From: Anolis sagrei
Taxonomy: Eukaryota > Chordata > Lepidosauria > Squamata > Anolidae
Length of the DNA: 64,000 nt
Direction of reading: 5' to 3'
Assembly (NCBI RefSeq): GCF_037176765.1
Contig: NC_090022.1
Span: 174,327,617-174,391,616, forward strand
Positions 1 through 11,214 of this stretch are shown here, piece after piece. Positions within the stretch are counted from its first letter, which is position 1. Each line of letters starts with the position of its first letter. The notes below the pieces were generated by a model. The model ran no database searches, had not been told where the DNA came from, and worked only from the letters and a program-made list of their open reading frames with translations. The translations under genes were made by a program, and so were the position numbers.

Positions 1-60
1 TGGAAATGACTCATAGTTAAGAAAGGGGGTGAGACAACAGGAAATGAGAGGAATCTGTCC
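1..60 (-). repeat. Fragment of a dispersed repeat
   Basis: The reverse complement of these bases matches the stretch near 62585-62640 (the run reading through CTCACCCCCATTCTTAACTATGAGTT). It is cut by the window edge. The family is not recognised; both copies are probably pieces of a non-autonomous DNA element. Confidence 0.45.
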
Positions 61-82
61 CTAGGATAGGTCAAGAGTTAAA

Positions 83-215
83 GGTAAAGTTTTCCCCTGA
101 CATTAGGTCTAGTCGTGTCCGACTCTGTGGGTTGGTGCTCAACTCCATTTCTAAGTCGAAGAGCCGGCGTTGTCAGTAGGCACCTCCTAGGTCATGTGGC
201 CAGCATGACTGCATG
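83..215 (-). repeat. Sauria-type SINE, 3' part, truncated
   Basis: The block starting AAGGTAAAGTTTTCCCCTGAC and including the GTCGTGTCCGACTCTG motif matches the fuller copy at 23090-23416. The tail resembles the BovB 3' end, as is known for Sauria SINEs. It stops at 215, where CR1 sequence begins without a spacer. Confidence 0.7.
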
Positions 216-862
216 GTGAAAAAGATCTTGGAGTCCTCGTGGGCAGCAAGTTTAAACATGAGCCAACAATGTCATGTGGCGGGGAAAAAAGCCAATGGGA
301 TTTTGGCCTGCATCAATAGGAGCATAGTGTCTAGATCTAGGGAAGTAATGCTACCCCTCTATTCTGACTTGGTTAGACCACACCTTGAATATTGTGTCCA
401 ATTCTGAGCACCACAATTGAAGAGAGATGTTGACAAGCTGGAATGTGTCCAGAGGAGGGCGACTAAAATGATCAAGAGTCTGGAGAACAAGCCCTATGAG
501 GAGCGGCTTAAAGAGCTGGGCATGTTTAGCCTGAAGAAGAGAAGGCTGAGTGGAGATCTGATAGCCATGTATAAATGCGTGAGAGGAAGTCACAGGGAGG
601 AGGGAGCAAGCTTGTTTTCTGCTGCCCTGGAGACACGGAGAAATGGCTTCAAACTACAAGAAAGGAGATTCCATCTGAACATGAGGAAGAACTTCCTGAC
701 TGTGGGTTGTTCAGCAGTGGAACTCTCTGCCCTGGAGTGTGGTGGAGGCTCCTTCTTTGAAAGCTTTTAAACAGATACTGGATGACCATCTGTCAGGGGT
801 GCTTTGAATGCAATATTCCTGCTTCTTGGCAGGGGGTTGGACTGGATGGTCCATGAGGTCAA
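216..862 (+). mobile_element. CR1 LINE, 3' end of ORF2
   Basis: The translation around 240-770 matches the C-terminal part of the CR1 reverse-transcriptase polyprotein seen better at 11215-12402, including LYSDLVRPHLEYCVQF and LECVQRRATKMIKSLENKP. The frame is interrupted more than once, so it is an old fragment. The 3' end (GGTTGGACTGGATGGTCCATGAGGTC) fuses directly to L2 sequence. Confidence 0.85.
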
Positions 863-1512
863 CCCTCCTGTTCAAGGAGCTCCATTGGCTGCCGTTCATT
901 TTCCGGTCCCAATTCAAGGTGCAGGTGCTCACCTACAAAGCCCTAAATGGTTTGGGACCTGCCTACCTGCGTGACCGCATCTCTGTTTACGAAACTGCAC
1001 ACTCCCTTCGTTCATCTGGAGAGGCCCTGCTCACGATTCCACCTGCGTCGGAAACACGGTTGGTGGGGACGAGGGACAGGGCCTTCTCTGTAGTAGCCCC
1101 CCGACTCTGGAACACCCTCCCCAAAGACATCAGACAGGCCCCTACATTGGCAGTCTTTAGGAAGAGCTTGAAGACTTGGCTATTCCGGTGTGCCTTTCCA
1201 GAATAGGAAACCCAGCAATATGTCCCAAAAGCACTTTACTAGAGACTTAAGATTGTCCGCACATTGTACTTAGCCAAAAATCCTTATATTTCAACTGTCA
1301 TACTCAGCACTTTTAATCTGTACCCATTTACACTTGGCCCGGCCTTAGTTTTCTTGTGCTATGGTGTACTGTTTTTACTGTTTACTGTTATTGCTTTAAT
1401 GTTTTGATTTGCTTTATGGTTTATGTGTATTGTTGTATTGTTGTTTGATTGAGGCCTTGGCCTTTGTAAGCCGCATCGAGTCCTTCGGGAGATGTTAGCG
1501 GGGTACAAATAA

Positions 1513-1544
<32 letters not shown>

Positions 1545-1545
1545 T
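863..1545 (+). mobile_element. L2 LINE 3' end with (AAT)n tail
   Basis: Codons 863-1203 give the C-terminus of an L2-type ORF2 ([45 protein letters not shown]). A 3' UTR follows, ending AATAAAGTT and then an (AAT)n tail at about 1515-1543. The same tail marks many other L2 copies in this window, so most of the (AAT)n microsatellites here are L2 tails. Confidence 0.85.
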
Positions 1546-2421
1546 TCATAGTGCGTGAATCCCAAAAAGAAACCTCTGACCATACTTGTAGCGCTTGGAT
1601 CGCAAATTGAGAAAAGAGGGCCCTCTGACCATATTCAGAGTGCATTTGCTTCCTTCGGTGCTGGATGGCCCGCCCATGTAGAATGAGTGTGTGACAGAGG
1701 TTTTAGATATCGAATGTCTTTGGGGCAGGGTGGGATGTGAGCATGTAATTATTTTTTCAGATCAAAACCTTTTCCCAGACATATGAAGAGTTCAATGCCA
1801 TATTAAGTAGATTAGATCAAACAAACAAAAATAGAAAGATGGGAATCAAAACCGAAACGCAAATAACTGGGGGGAAAGCGCTGCTTATATGACAAGAATG
1901 TCAGCATGCAAAAATATTTGAAAAGAGCGTGGGGAAGAGACATCACAAGGGTACTTGTACACAACAGCCGAGCAGTCATTTGTGTCTTGCGCACAGAGAA
2001 CCACTTCTCCAATCAATTGATGTAAATAAGAGTTGTAGTGTTTTTGTTTTGCTGAAAGTTTGTTTTATTCTCCCTATACCACAGGAAAATGGGAACCATC
2101 GCTCTTTCTCAACAGTGGCTTGATCAAAGATAAGTTTGTTAGGTTGTTGGTTTGGGGAGCAATTTTGTCCCTGATCAAAAGGCCCCATATCCTTTCAAAA
2201 CAATGTGAATAGATGGAGGTCTCTTATTTTGTTTTCATTGTACCGTTCCCTGAAATTTCCCTGAAATTAAAAGCAGAGATAAAAGCTCCATCCTCAAAGC
2301 CCTCTGAGACTACAAACTTTTGTCTAGACTACTGAGGCCAGATACAAAAAGGCACAGGACTTCTCCACTCTTGTTAGGTGTGGGGAAGGGGGGCATCAAA
2401 TGTAACTTATATATTGACCAT
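1546..2421. other. Intergenic, no recognised feature
   Basis: Low GC sequence with no convincing open frame or named repeat. Confidence 0.5.
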
Positions 2422-3835
2422 TGTGCTGTTGCATGCTGGGCCTGAAATAATGTCTGTTTACAGGACATGCCTTCCGTATGCCCAACGGGACGCCGGGGTG
2501 CCTCAGCTGAAGGGCCCCTTAGATTTCCCAACACAAAGTTCTATTGAGGCTCAAAATAAGTTCAACAAAGTTCTTTATTTGGGCTTAAATCTTCAAACAA
2601 ATGAATTAAATGCTTTATAACCTTGGAAAACCGGTAGCTTCCTCAATCTGCTATCAAGGGCAGGCAACTGGTGGTAAACTGTTCCTTTCTTCCTTAGGGA
2701 AATCTTCTTTTTTTTTTTTAATAAATTTTTATTGAAATATCACAAACTACAACGAAAGAGGGAGAATAATTTGAAGAAGATAGAAAAGTAGGAAATAATA
2801 AAAGATTTAGAAAAATTACAAAAATTGAAGAAAAAAAAGATAAAAATGAAAAATTGAAAAAAGAAAAAGAAAAATATAATAAAAAATAATGATAATAAAA
2901 TAGGGCTTCCTTCTGATTCTGCACGTGTCTTTCCTTTTTGTCAATCTCATTTATATGTCCAATGATTGGTGTCTTCAAAACTACTATAATTGATTAAAGA
3001 TCCTTAAACCTATTTTCAATGTACTCTTTGATTATTGACCAGTTTGTCTGTTTTACTGGATTGCCAGTATTCTTTTTCAATAAAAAAGTTAGTATATCCA
3101 TGTCCTTAATTTCATTTATCTTCTTTAGCCACTGGAATTTCACTGGAATTTCTTTCTGCTTCCATAGTTGCGCAAATATGATTCTGGCAGCCGTAGTCAG
3201 GTAGAAAAATAAAATATCCTCATTTGTGTCCAAGCTTATATCCCCATCTGTAATTCCCAATAGATAGTACTCAGCTTTTCTCGGGAATTTTTTCTTAAAT
3301 ATTATTTGCATTTCTTCATGGATACCTTTCCAATATTTCTGAGTTATTTCACAACTCCACCATAAATGGAAGAAACTTCCATCGTGTACATTACATTTCC
3401 AGCAGGTTTTTGATACTTCTTTATACATCTGATTTAATTTCACTGGTGTCATGTACCATCTATGGAACATTTTCAACCAATTTTCTTTAAGATCAGTGGC
3501 ATAAGTGTACTTAAGTTTTTTGTTCCACATTATTTCCCAGTCTGCCAGTGGTATTGGTTTTTTGAAATTCTCTGCCCATTTTAACATGCAGTTTTTTATT
3601 AGATCGGTCTCCGTTGACCATTCTAACAGCTTATCATATAGTTTTGTTATACATTTTGTTTCCGTTTTAAGGATTTTATCCCCAAACTCTTCCTTGGTTT
3701 GAAATCCTAATTTTATGTCTTGCTTATATTGTTCTTTTATTTGTAAATAATTCAGCCTTAGGGAAATCTTCTGACACCTCCCTGGGCAATCTTTCTTTAT
3801 CTTGCTGGCGTGAGGCCCCTACTCCCAGCTCCAAG
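2422..3835 (-). mobile_element. LTR fragment of an LTR retroelement, split by an L1
   Basis: The pieces 2422-2708 and 3773 to about 3835 are, on the minus strand, homologous to the 3' half of the solo LTR at 32503-33279. Shared landmarks are the AATAAAGAACTTTGTTGAAC stretch, the CCCCGGCGTCCCGTTGGG block and the GCACA terminus. The 5' half of the LTR is absent. A later L1 insertion (2709-3755) splits it. It is an old fossil fragment. Confidence 0.75.
2709..3755 (-). mobile_element. 5'-truncated L1 LINE with 17-bp target duplication
   Basis: The minus strand 3587-2994 gives an open frame of 197 codons resembling the C-terminal end of a squamate L1 ORF2, with the Cys-His-rich segment CWKCNVHDGSFFHLWWSC. 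A short A-rich 3' UTR and poly(A) run follow (poly-T on the plus strand at about 2709-2720). CCTTAGGGAAATCTTCT flanks it at 2692-2708 and 3756-3772. The target is an older LTR, so the L1 is the younger insertion. Confidence 0.9.
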
Positions 3836-4462
3836 CTACTTTATGGATAGCCTAAGTGAAATACAATACCGCCTGAACGATTCCACCCGCGCTGCCTCCG
3901 AAAAATCCTGCAAATCTTTTGGGAAGACAAGCGGACAAACATCAGCATGCTGGAAGAAGCAAAGACCACCAGCACTGAAGCGATGGTCCTCCACCATCAA
4001 CTTGGCTAGACCGGACACGTTGTCCGGATGCCCGACCATCGTCTCCCAAAGCAGTTGCTCTACTCCGAACTCAAGAACGGAAAATGGAATGTTGGAAGAC
4101 AGGAAAAGAGATTTAAAGATTTAAAGATGGATTCAAAGCCAACCTTAAAACTCTGGCATAGACACTGAGAACTGGGAATCCCTGGCCCTTGAGTGCTCCA
4201 GCTGGAGGTCAGTTGTGACCAACAGTGCTGTAGAATTTGAAGAGGCACGAATGGAGGGCGAAAGAGAGAAACGTGCCAAGAGGAAGATGCATCAAGCCAA
4301 CCCTGACTGGGGCTGCCTTCCATCTGGAAACCAATTCCCTCACTGTGGGAGGAACATGCAGGTCAAGAATAGGGCTCCACAGTCACCTACGGACCCACCG
4401 CCAGTACACTGATTTTGGAATACTATCCTACTTGGACAACAACGGATCGCCTAAGTAAGTAA
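3836..4462 (+). mobile_element. LINE 3' end with C-terminal zinc-finger motif, family unassigned
   Basis: The broken reading resembles the end of an endonuclease-reverse-transcriptase ORF. Recognisable parts are the SLSEIQYRLN and RAASEKSCKSFGKTSGQTS stretches and a final C2H2-like knuckle (FPHCGRNMQ ... LHSHLRTH). A related copy follows at 4540-5487. I cannot name the clade with confidence. Confidence 0.65.
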
Positions 4463-4539
4463 GTTAGTACATAATAGTACATTATTTTGCACAACATCAA
4501 TTGCACATTGGGGTTGGACATCATGTATGTATTGTGCCA

Positions 4540-5487
4540 TAACATCTATTATAGAACTCCAATATGCTGATGATAATGTAGTCTGTGTGCATTCATAAGA
4601 AGACCTACAAGCCACACTAAACACCTTTACAGAAGCATACGAAAAGCTTGGCCTCTCACTGAACATCGAGAAAACCAAAGTGCAGGCACGAGGCAATCTC
4701 TGTGCAATGCCAGAAATACAGCTTAATGGTGTAACACAAAAGTCAACATTGACACTGAAATACAACACCACCTGAGCTCTGCGAGTGCAGAATTTTTCCA
4801 AATGAAGCAGAGAGTGCTTGGGGATCAGGACATCCGTAGGGAGACAAAGATGTTTGTTTATAAAGCTATTATCCTCCCAACCCTGTTATATGCCTGTGAA
4901 ATGTGGACTGTCTACAGACGTCACACTCAACTCCTGGAACAATTCCACCATTATTGCCTCCGAAAAATCCTACCACTATCTTGGGAAGATAAGCAGACAA
5001 ATGTCAGTACTGGAAGAAGCAAAGACCACCAGAATTGAGGCAATGCTCCTACGTCATCAACTCTGCTGGACTAGCCACATTGTCCAAATGCCCAATCATC
5101 ATCTCCCAAAGTAGTTACTATAGTCCCAACTCAAGAATGAAAAATTGAATGTTGGCGGACAGGAAAAGAGATTTAAAAATGATCTTAAAAACTGTGGCAC
5201 AGAAACCGAGAACTGGGAAGCCCTAGCCCTTGAGCTCTCTACATGGAGGTCAGCTGGGACCAGCAGTGCTGTGGAATTTGAAGAGGCATGAATGAAGGGC
5301 AAAAGGGAGAAACATGCCAAGAGGAAAGTGAGTCAATCCAAACCTGACCGGGACCGCCTTCCACCTGGAAACTTATGCCCTCACTGTGGAAGGACATGCG
5401 GATCAAGAACAGGGCTCCACAGTCACCTACATATCCACTGCCAAGACACTACACTTGAAAGACCATCATACTCAGACACCTAAGTAA
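4540..5487 (+). mobile_element. Second copy of the zinc-finger LINE 3' end
   Basis: It includes an RT thumb-like stretch (FVYKAIILPTLLYACEMWTV, then EQFHHYCLRKIL) and ends with the same C2H2-like motif (CPHCGRTCGSRTGLHSHLH) and the same CTAAGTAAGTAA end as 3836-4462. Several frame breaks are present. Confidence 0.7.
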
Positions 5488-5775
5488 GTAATGTATTGTG
5501 CACTGCACTTGTGCACTGCAGTTGAGTGGGATCACTAGTGTTTTCATGAACACTAGTGATTGAAATGTGTCGCACATCGTTCCTGTTTGCATTGCAGTTG
5601 AGTAGAACTCACATAGTGTATTATGTATGTTGAGGTGATGCTGGATTGCAGACACCGTCTGTTTTACAAGATAAATTTGGAAGTACTCCTTTTTTATTAT
5701 TGATTCTTATCCAGGAATAGAGAAAGAAAGAAAAACTAAAGAAAACAGAAATGATTCCAGAAAAACAATTTTTCA

Positions 5776-6686
5776 TCTATATAAATAAAAATGTAATGTT
5801 CATTTGTGGGATTTGTGGGATTAACAAAACTCAAAAACCAGTGGACGAACTGACACCAAATTTGGCCACAAGACACCTACTAACCCAACAAGCGACCATC
5901 ACTCAATTTTTTTTATTTTGTCATTTGGGAGTTGTAGTTGCTGAGATTTATAGTTCACCTATAATCAAAGAGCATTTGGAACTCCACCAATGATGGAATT
6001 GAACCAAACACAGAACTCCCATGACCAACAGAAAATACTGGAAGGGTTTGGTGGGCATTGACCTTGAGTTTGGGATTTGTAGTTCACCTACTTCCAGAGA
6101 GCACTGTGGACTCAAACAATGATGGATCTGGACCAAATTTGGCACGAATATTCCATATCCCAAATGTGAATACTGATGGAGTGGGGGGAAGGACCTTGAC
6201 ATTTGAGAGTTGTAGTTACTGGGATTTATAGTTCACCTACAATCAAAGAACATTCTCAACCCCACAAATGACAGAATTGGGGCAAATTTCCCACACAGAA
6301 CCCCCATGACCAACAGAAAATACTTAAGGTCATCCAGTCCAACTCTCTTCACCAGGGCAAGAAAATCTAATCAAAGCCCCCCTGACAAAGATCCATCCAG
6401 CCATAGATATAGATAGATATGATTCACATACAGAGAGATATTGTATCATAGATAGTATCATAGATTTGAAAGGGACCCCTAAAGAAGGACAATTATAGTA
6501 TATTGCATGTTTCAGAGTAGGCAAACCAGACACTCTCCACATCAACACTGACAAAGAAACAGCATGAAATTCTGATTACCCACAAGCATAAAGAAATTAC
6601 ATATATTAGAAACCAACACTTTCTCATTACTTTATTTTCTAGATCACCAGACTGGGCCACAGCAACGCGTGGCAGGGGACGGCTAG
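5776..6686 (+). mobile_element. Non-autonomous Helitron-like element
   Basis: It begins TCTATATAAATAAAAATG directly after an A and ends GGGGACGGCTAG directly before a T, with no target duplication. TC...CTAG ends inserted between A and T are the Helitron signature. No Rep/helicase frame is visible. Other copies lie at 7076-7862, 52380-52729, 56409-57262 and 61591-62348, with partial ones elsewhere. Confidence 0.75.
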
Positions 6687-7075
6687 TGATATATAAAACT
6701 ACACTACAACAACTAACACAGCTCTATCTAGGACAAACACCCGGATACAAACAAACAAATACTAAAACTGATCTACAAGCCTCACAGAGTTATTACCATG
6801 GTGAAAAAGGAAAACTTATACTTGTTAACACTTCCCTATGCCATCCAAAGCTAAAATATGGAACTGCACTTAAAAATGTACCTGTTCTGGCTTACACACA
6901 AATTCAACTTAAGAACAAACCTAAAGAACCTACCTTTTTGTCCTTGGGGACTGCCTGTATTTCAGTTCCTTCTGATCTGAAGTTTCTAAACTCAAACAGC
7001 CCAGCCCAAAGTCTTATCTGGAAAACTATCTCCAAGGGGGAGGCATTCACTGTTAGCATTAATTTTTATTGAAAA
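6687..7075. other. Spacer between two Helitrons
   Basis: About 390 bases lie between two inverted Helitron copies. A 128-codon open frame is present but matches no family I know and has no supporting context. Confidence 0.4.
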
Positions 7076-7862
7076 CTAGCCGTCCCCTGCCACACGTTGC
7101 TGTGGCCCACATGGGGGTTCTGTGTTTGGCCCCTTCTATCGTTGGTGGGATTCAGAATGCTCTGTGATGGTAGGTGAACTATAAATCCCAGCAACTACAA
7201 TTCCCAAATCTCAAGATTCTATGTTCCCCCAACTCCACCAGTGTTCACATTTGGGCATATTGAGTATTCGTGTAGTTTGGTCCAGATCCATCATTGTTTG
7301 AGTCCACAGTGATCTCTGGATGTAGGTGAACTACAACTCCAAAACCAAAGGGCACTGCCCACCAAACCCTTCCAGTATTTGCTGTTGGTCATGGGAGGAC
7401 TGTGTGCCAAGTTTGGTTCAATTCCATCGTTGGTGGGGTTCAGAATGCTCTTTGATTGTAGGTGATATAAATCCCAGCAACTACAACTCCCAAATGACAA
7501 AATCAATTCTTTTTGAGTGAAGGACATACATTGGGTTGTTACGTGTCTTGTGTCCAAATTTGGTGTCAATTCCCCCAGTGGTTTTTGAGTTCTGTGAATA
7601 TCACAAACAAACATTACATTGTATTGTCGAAGGCTTTCATGGCTGGAATCACTCAGTTCTTGTGGGTTTTTTCGGGCTATATGGCCATGTTCTAGAGGCA
7701 TTTCTCCTGACGTTTCGCCTGCATCTATGGCAGGCTTCCTCAGACCTCTGAGGAAGCCTGCCATAGATGCAGGCGAAACGTCAGGAGAAATGCCTCTAGA
7801 ACATGGCCATATAGCCCGAAAAAACCCACAAGAACTGAACATTACATTTTTATTTATATAGA
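7076..7862 (-). mobile_element. Helitron-like element carrying a Penelope hairpin
   Basis: On the minus strand it starts TCTATATAAATAAAAATG at 7862 and ends CTAG at 7076, followed by T. The body matches the copy at 5776-6686. A 218-bp Penelope-derived hairpin is inserted at 7621-7838. Confidence 0.75.
7621..7838 (+). mobile_element. Palindromic Penelope-derived mini-element
   Basis: It is flanked by a perfect 10-bp duplication, ACATTACATT (7611-7620 and 7839-7848). The element opens with a one-sided tip of about 33 nt (GTATTGTCGAAGGCTTTCAT...). Two perfectly complementary 91-bp arms follow (7654-7744 and 7747-7837), separated by CC. The arms are the 3' terminal sequence seen in the larger Penelope copies at 13622-14345 and 39755-41275. 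It has no coding capacity. Confidence 0.85.
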
Positions 7863-8774
7863 CTTCTTTTGGATCCATGCAGAATTTCTGCTGAATCTTT
7901 GTTCTTGTGTAATAGAAAACCCTGGACTAACATCCCTGAAACTTGAAGCCTAACACTCAACCACGTCAGAATGTGCCAACGCTACGCTCCTCAAGAATTT
8001 GCCTTTTGGTTGGCGTTTATGAGGAAAATTATGACATCTGCTCAAAACCTCAGACATGCTTTATTTTTCATGAATGCCTGAAGTTTTTAGAGGTTTGGGA
8101 GGGAGTGGAAGGCTGTTGTATTTTATCCTGCATCCCATGCTTCTTACAGACTTGCCATATTTTTTTAATGTCAATGAATAGTTCCTTATTCAGTAATACT
8201 ACGTTTCAATTCAAAATAAAGAACCATGAAACAAGAAACAGACAGTATGGATGTGAAAACCCATCAATCTCCCTGGGTTTCTCAACTTCTAACCCTGCAT
8301 TCTGGTTCACTCCCATTTACGAATTGGCTCCACCTGCCTCAAATGGAAACTCATGCATATTTTTCTGTTGTATGCAGAAAAATACAATAAAGTTTGTATT
8401 GAATTTGCACATTTCCCCACTAAATGCCTTGCAAGGTTTGTAAATGTGTAGATTTCCAAAATGTCCTGTTGCATAGTCATTCTTGGGAGGTTTGAATGGG
8501 TATGTTATTTCGGAACCACACATCCAACACTTTTCTCCCCTATTCCTATGCCACAATTTCCTTCTGATCATGTAATCGGAGGTGACCCCCCCCCCTCGGG
8601 TTCTATAAAAGATAGTTCAAAATCAGAGAATTCATAGTTATGTCAAGGACACCAGGCTAGAATGATCCCATAATCCGCTATCTCTCCCCCATGTGGGAAC
8701 CTATGGCTCTTTCCATGGCCCCACATGGCAACGTCCTTATAACCCAAACCAGTCACCAATTTGGATGAATTGGA
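7863..8774. other. Intergenic, no recognised feature
   Basis: No named repeat is recognised. A 166-codon open frame at 7943-8443 has no recognisable domain and an erratic composition, so I do not call it a gene. Confidence 0.4.
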
Positions 8775-8905
8775 TTCCTGGGTTGTTGTAGGTTTTTCCG
8801 GGCTGTATGGCCATGTTCTGGAGGCATTTCCTCCTGACATTTCGCCTGCATCTATGGCAAGCATCCTCAGAGGTAGTGAGGTCTGTTGAAAGTAGGAAAA
8901 TGGGT
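8775..8905 (-). mobile_element. Penelope terminal fragment
   Basis: It matches the Penelope terminal repeat (GGGTTGTTGTAGGTTTTTCC, then CTGACATTTCGCCTGCATCT). It is a single arm only and diverged. Confidence 0.75.
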
Positions 8906-9642
8906 TTATATATCTGTGCAAAACTATATATATTTTGTATTTACCTACCTAGCAAACATGTCAGCTTGTTTGGCAGACTACTGCAGTCGTCATCCTTTCC
9001 AGCTGGAATAGAAAATAAAACCTCGGTGGCTTTCCTTCAACTTGGTGAGACTCTATTTTGGGAAATTTAGGGGAAATCTTTCTTGGTGTTTGCTGTCTCA
9101 CTAGGTGTTCCAGGTCCTCCTTTTGGGCCTGGCTAGTCTCTGCCTAAGCAGGGCCTCCCAAATTTGTGTTCGGCATCAATCCTAGTCACAGAGATCCATA
9201 TTTATTAGAGCACCGAAAAGTGACATAGCATGATGGATATTTCAGATATGTCAAATATGGCTTCCAAAGAGCTCTCCCTACCCCGATCAGAAATGACTAA
9301 AAGTCCTCTCCTAGCTTTTAAAAATATTAGTGTTTTGATATTACAGAGTGTCATGCAACTCTTTTAAATGGCAAATTGCATCTCCTGGAAACTTCCAATA
9401 GCTACACTCCAATGGTGTAGCAGTTCAATACCACTTTAAATGTGGGGAGTTCCATCATATGGATTCATAGAAGCTTTAGTTCTAATGTTTTGAACTATAA
9501 ACCTGGATTCTAAGCACCTCACAAAATTACAAATCCCATTATTCGACATAGCCATGCGAGTAAAAGGAAATGAACAGCTATAATTGTGTCATGTAGATAA
9601 AGATTCATTCTTTTTCTTTTGTCAGAATAAGGTCAGTCCATA
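8906..9642. other. Intergenic, possible degenerate MITE at 9400-9600
   Basis: The stretch 9400-9600 faintly resembles the fold-back repeats near 41300-41490 (text such as AAATTACAAATCCCATTATT). Nothing else is recognised. Confidence 0.3.
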
Positions 9643-9650
9643 GTCTAGAG

Positions 9651-9998
9651 CAGGGATCCTCAAACTACGGCCCGGGGGTCGGACACAGCCCTCCAAGGTC
9701 ATTTACCCGGCCCTCGCTCAGCGTCAACCTAAATCTGAAACAACTTGAAAGCACACAACAACAACAATCCTATCTCAACAGCCAAAAGCAGGCCCACACT
9801 TCCCATTGAAATACTAATAAATTTATATTTGTTAAAATTGTTCTTCATTTTAATTATTCTATTGTTTTTAAAGTGTTTTTTGCACTACAAATAAGATATA
9901 GGAATTCATGTTCTTTTTTCTTCAAATTATAATCTGGTCCTCCAAGAGTTTGAGGGAGTGTGACCTGGCCCTCTATTTAAAAAGTTTGAGGACCCCTG
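9651..9998. mobile_element. Non-autonomous hAT element
   Basis: The terminal inverted repeats are CAGGGATCCTCAAACT and its complement AGTTTGAGGACCCCTG. The flanks GTCTAGAG (9643-9650) and GCCTAGAG (9999-10006) form an 8-bp duplication with one difference. Related copies lie at 12543, 29870, 34699, 37698 and 50094. Confidence 0.8.
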
Positions 9999-10577
9999 GC
10001 CTAGAGGAATCGAGAGTGGCCAAAACAAACTTGGGAGACCACCTATAGTCTCCAAGCTATCCTTTGTATATTTTAATGAGACAGCACTTTGCAGTATGTG
10101 ACCGAATCCACCTCTTCTTCCAATTTATATTTCTAGCAGTGCAAAGAGCAAGACATTGCTTGCCCCAGAACTCTTATATGTTCTCCTTTGCTTGATGACT
10201 TGCCTCTTTTCTTTGGATGTCTAAACCAAATTTGTAAGTGTTCAACCGAAGTAAAAAGTAACTGCAATGATAGAAACCTGCAGACTGAAGGTGAAAATAA
10301 TTGTGTGGGGAGGATTTTTAGTCTGGGGTGATAGCCCTCATCACCCCTCCATAGCTACAGCTTTTACATTAGACAATAACTATCATCACCCATAGCCATT
10401 GTCAAGAAATCCTTTACACGTTCTAGTCATCAGTCGGTGATGGTAGTAAAGCCTTTTCCTGTGTCCGAGGATTGTGGAAGTTGTAATTTGACATCAGAAG
10501 TGTCACAATTTCCCATCCCTGAACTATACTCATATTCAAAGGGCATACAATACTAGCAGGCATCTTATATGTACAGC

Positions 10578-10849
10578 CAGGGGTGGCTCAACCCATTACA
10601 CAAAGTAAGCATTTGCAGTATAATTGATTTTGCCCAGGGGTGCTCTTGCGAGGAGTAGTTACTGGGATGTATAGTTCACCTACAATCAAAGAGCATTCTG
10701 AACTCCACCAATGATGGAATTGAACCAAATATGGCACACAGAACTCCCACGACGAACAGAAAATATATATCAGTGATTGGTTGGGGGGGGGCGGGCGGGC
10801 GCCAAAATACTGTTTGCTTACCGTTGAAAATTACCTAGGGCCGCCTCTG
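10578..10849. mobile_element. hAT-type MITE with perfect 8-bp duplication and Helitron-like interior
   Basis: The ends are CAGGGGTGGCTCAACCC and CCTAGGGCCGCCTCTG. TGTACAGC flanks both sides (10570-10577 and 10850-10857). The middle (about 10650-10760) matches the interior of the Helitron-like family at 5940-6040. A sister copy is at 21541-21839. Confidence 0.85.
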
Positions 10850-11099
10850 TGTACAGCATATTTATAGGTAGATTTGGTTGAGTTAAAGTTGGCTGAATTT
10901 TTGTTCTGGGACACTCTGCAGGTGCTATGCTATCCCAGTTTGGATGAGAACGGCTTGGATTGAAATGTCCCATGTGTTCCATTTAACAGCATTGTAATGC
11001 TTAGTACATGTATCATCTGAAGTAAACAATAAGTCCAGTAGTGTTCATTCTTAAAAGAGTATGCATGAGATCAAAACTTTACAGAAGGAATGGAAGTAC

Positions 11100-11214
11100 T
11101 GCCAGTGATGATGGTCACGGTGGATTAAACCGCCAGCTGCAGAAAAACTTGCCGACTGGAAGGTTGGCAGTTCAAGCCACGGGTTGGGGTGAGCTCCCAC
11201 CGTCAGCCTAGCTG
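11100..11214 (+). repeat. Sauria-type SINE, tRNA-derived head
   Basis: The sequence from about 11115 reads like the tRNA-related 5' part of the SINE at 23090-23416 (GGTGGATTAAACCGC, then GTTGGCAGTTCAAGCC as the B-box region). CR1 sequence starts directly after. Confidence 0.6.

Noticed and set aside
3019-3702. Plus-strand open frames over the L1
   Set aside because: Shadows of the minus-strand L1 ORF2 frame.
6686-7072. 128-codon open frame between two Helitrons
   Set aside because: It starts at the Helitron edge, matches no family and has no supporting signals.
7943-8443. 166-codon open frame in intergenic sequence
   Set aside because: No recognisable domain, no splice or promoter context, and odd runs of Cys and Phe typical of chance frames in AT-rich DNA.
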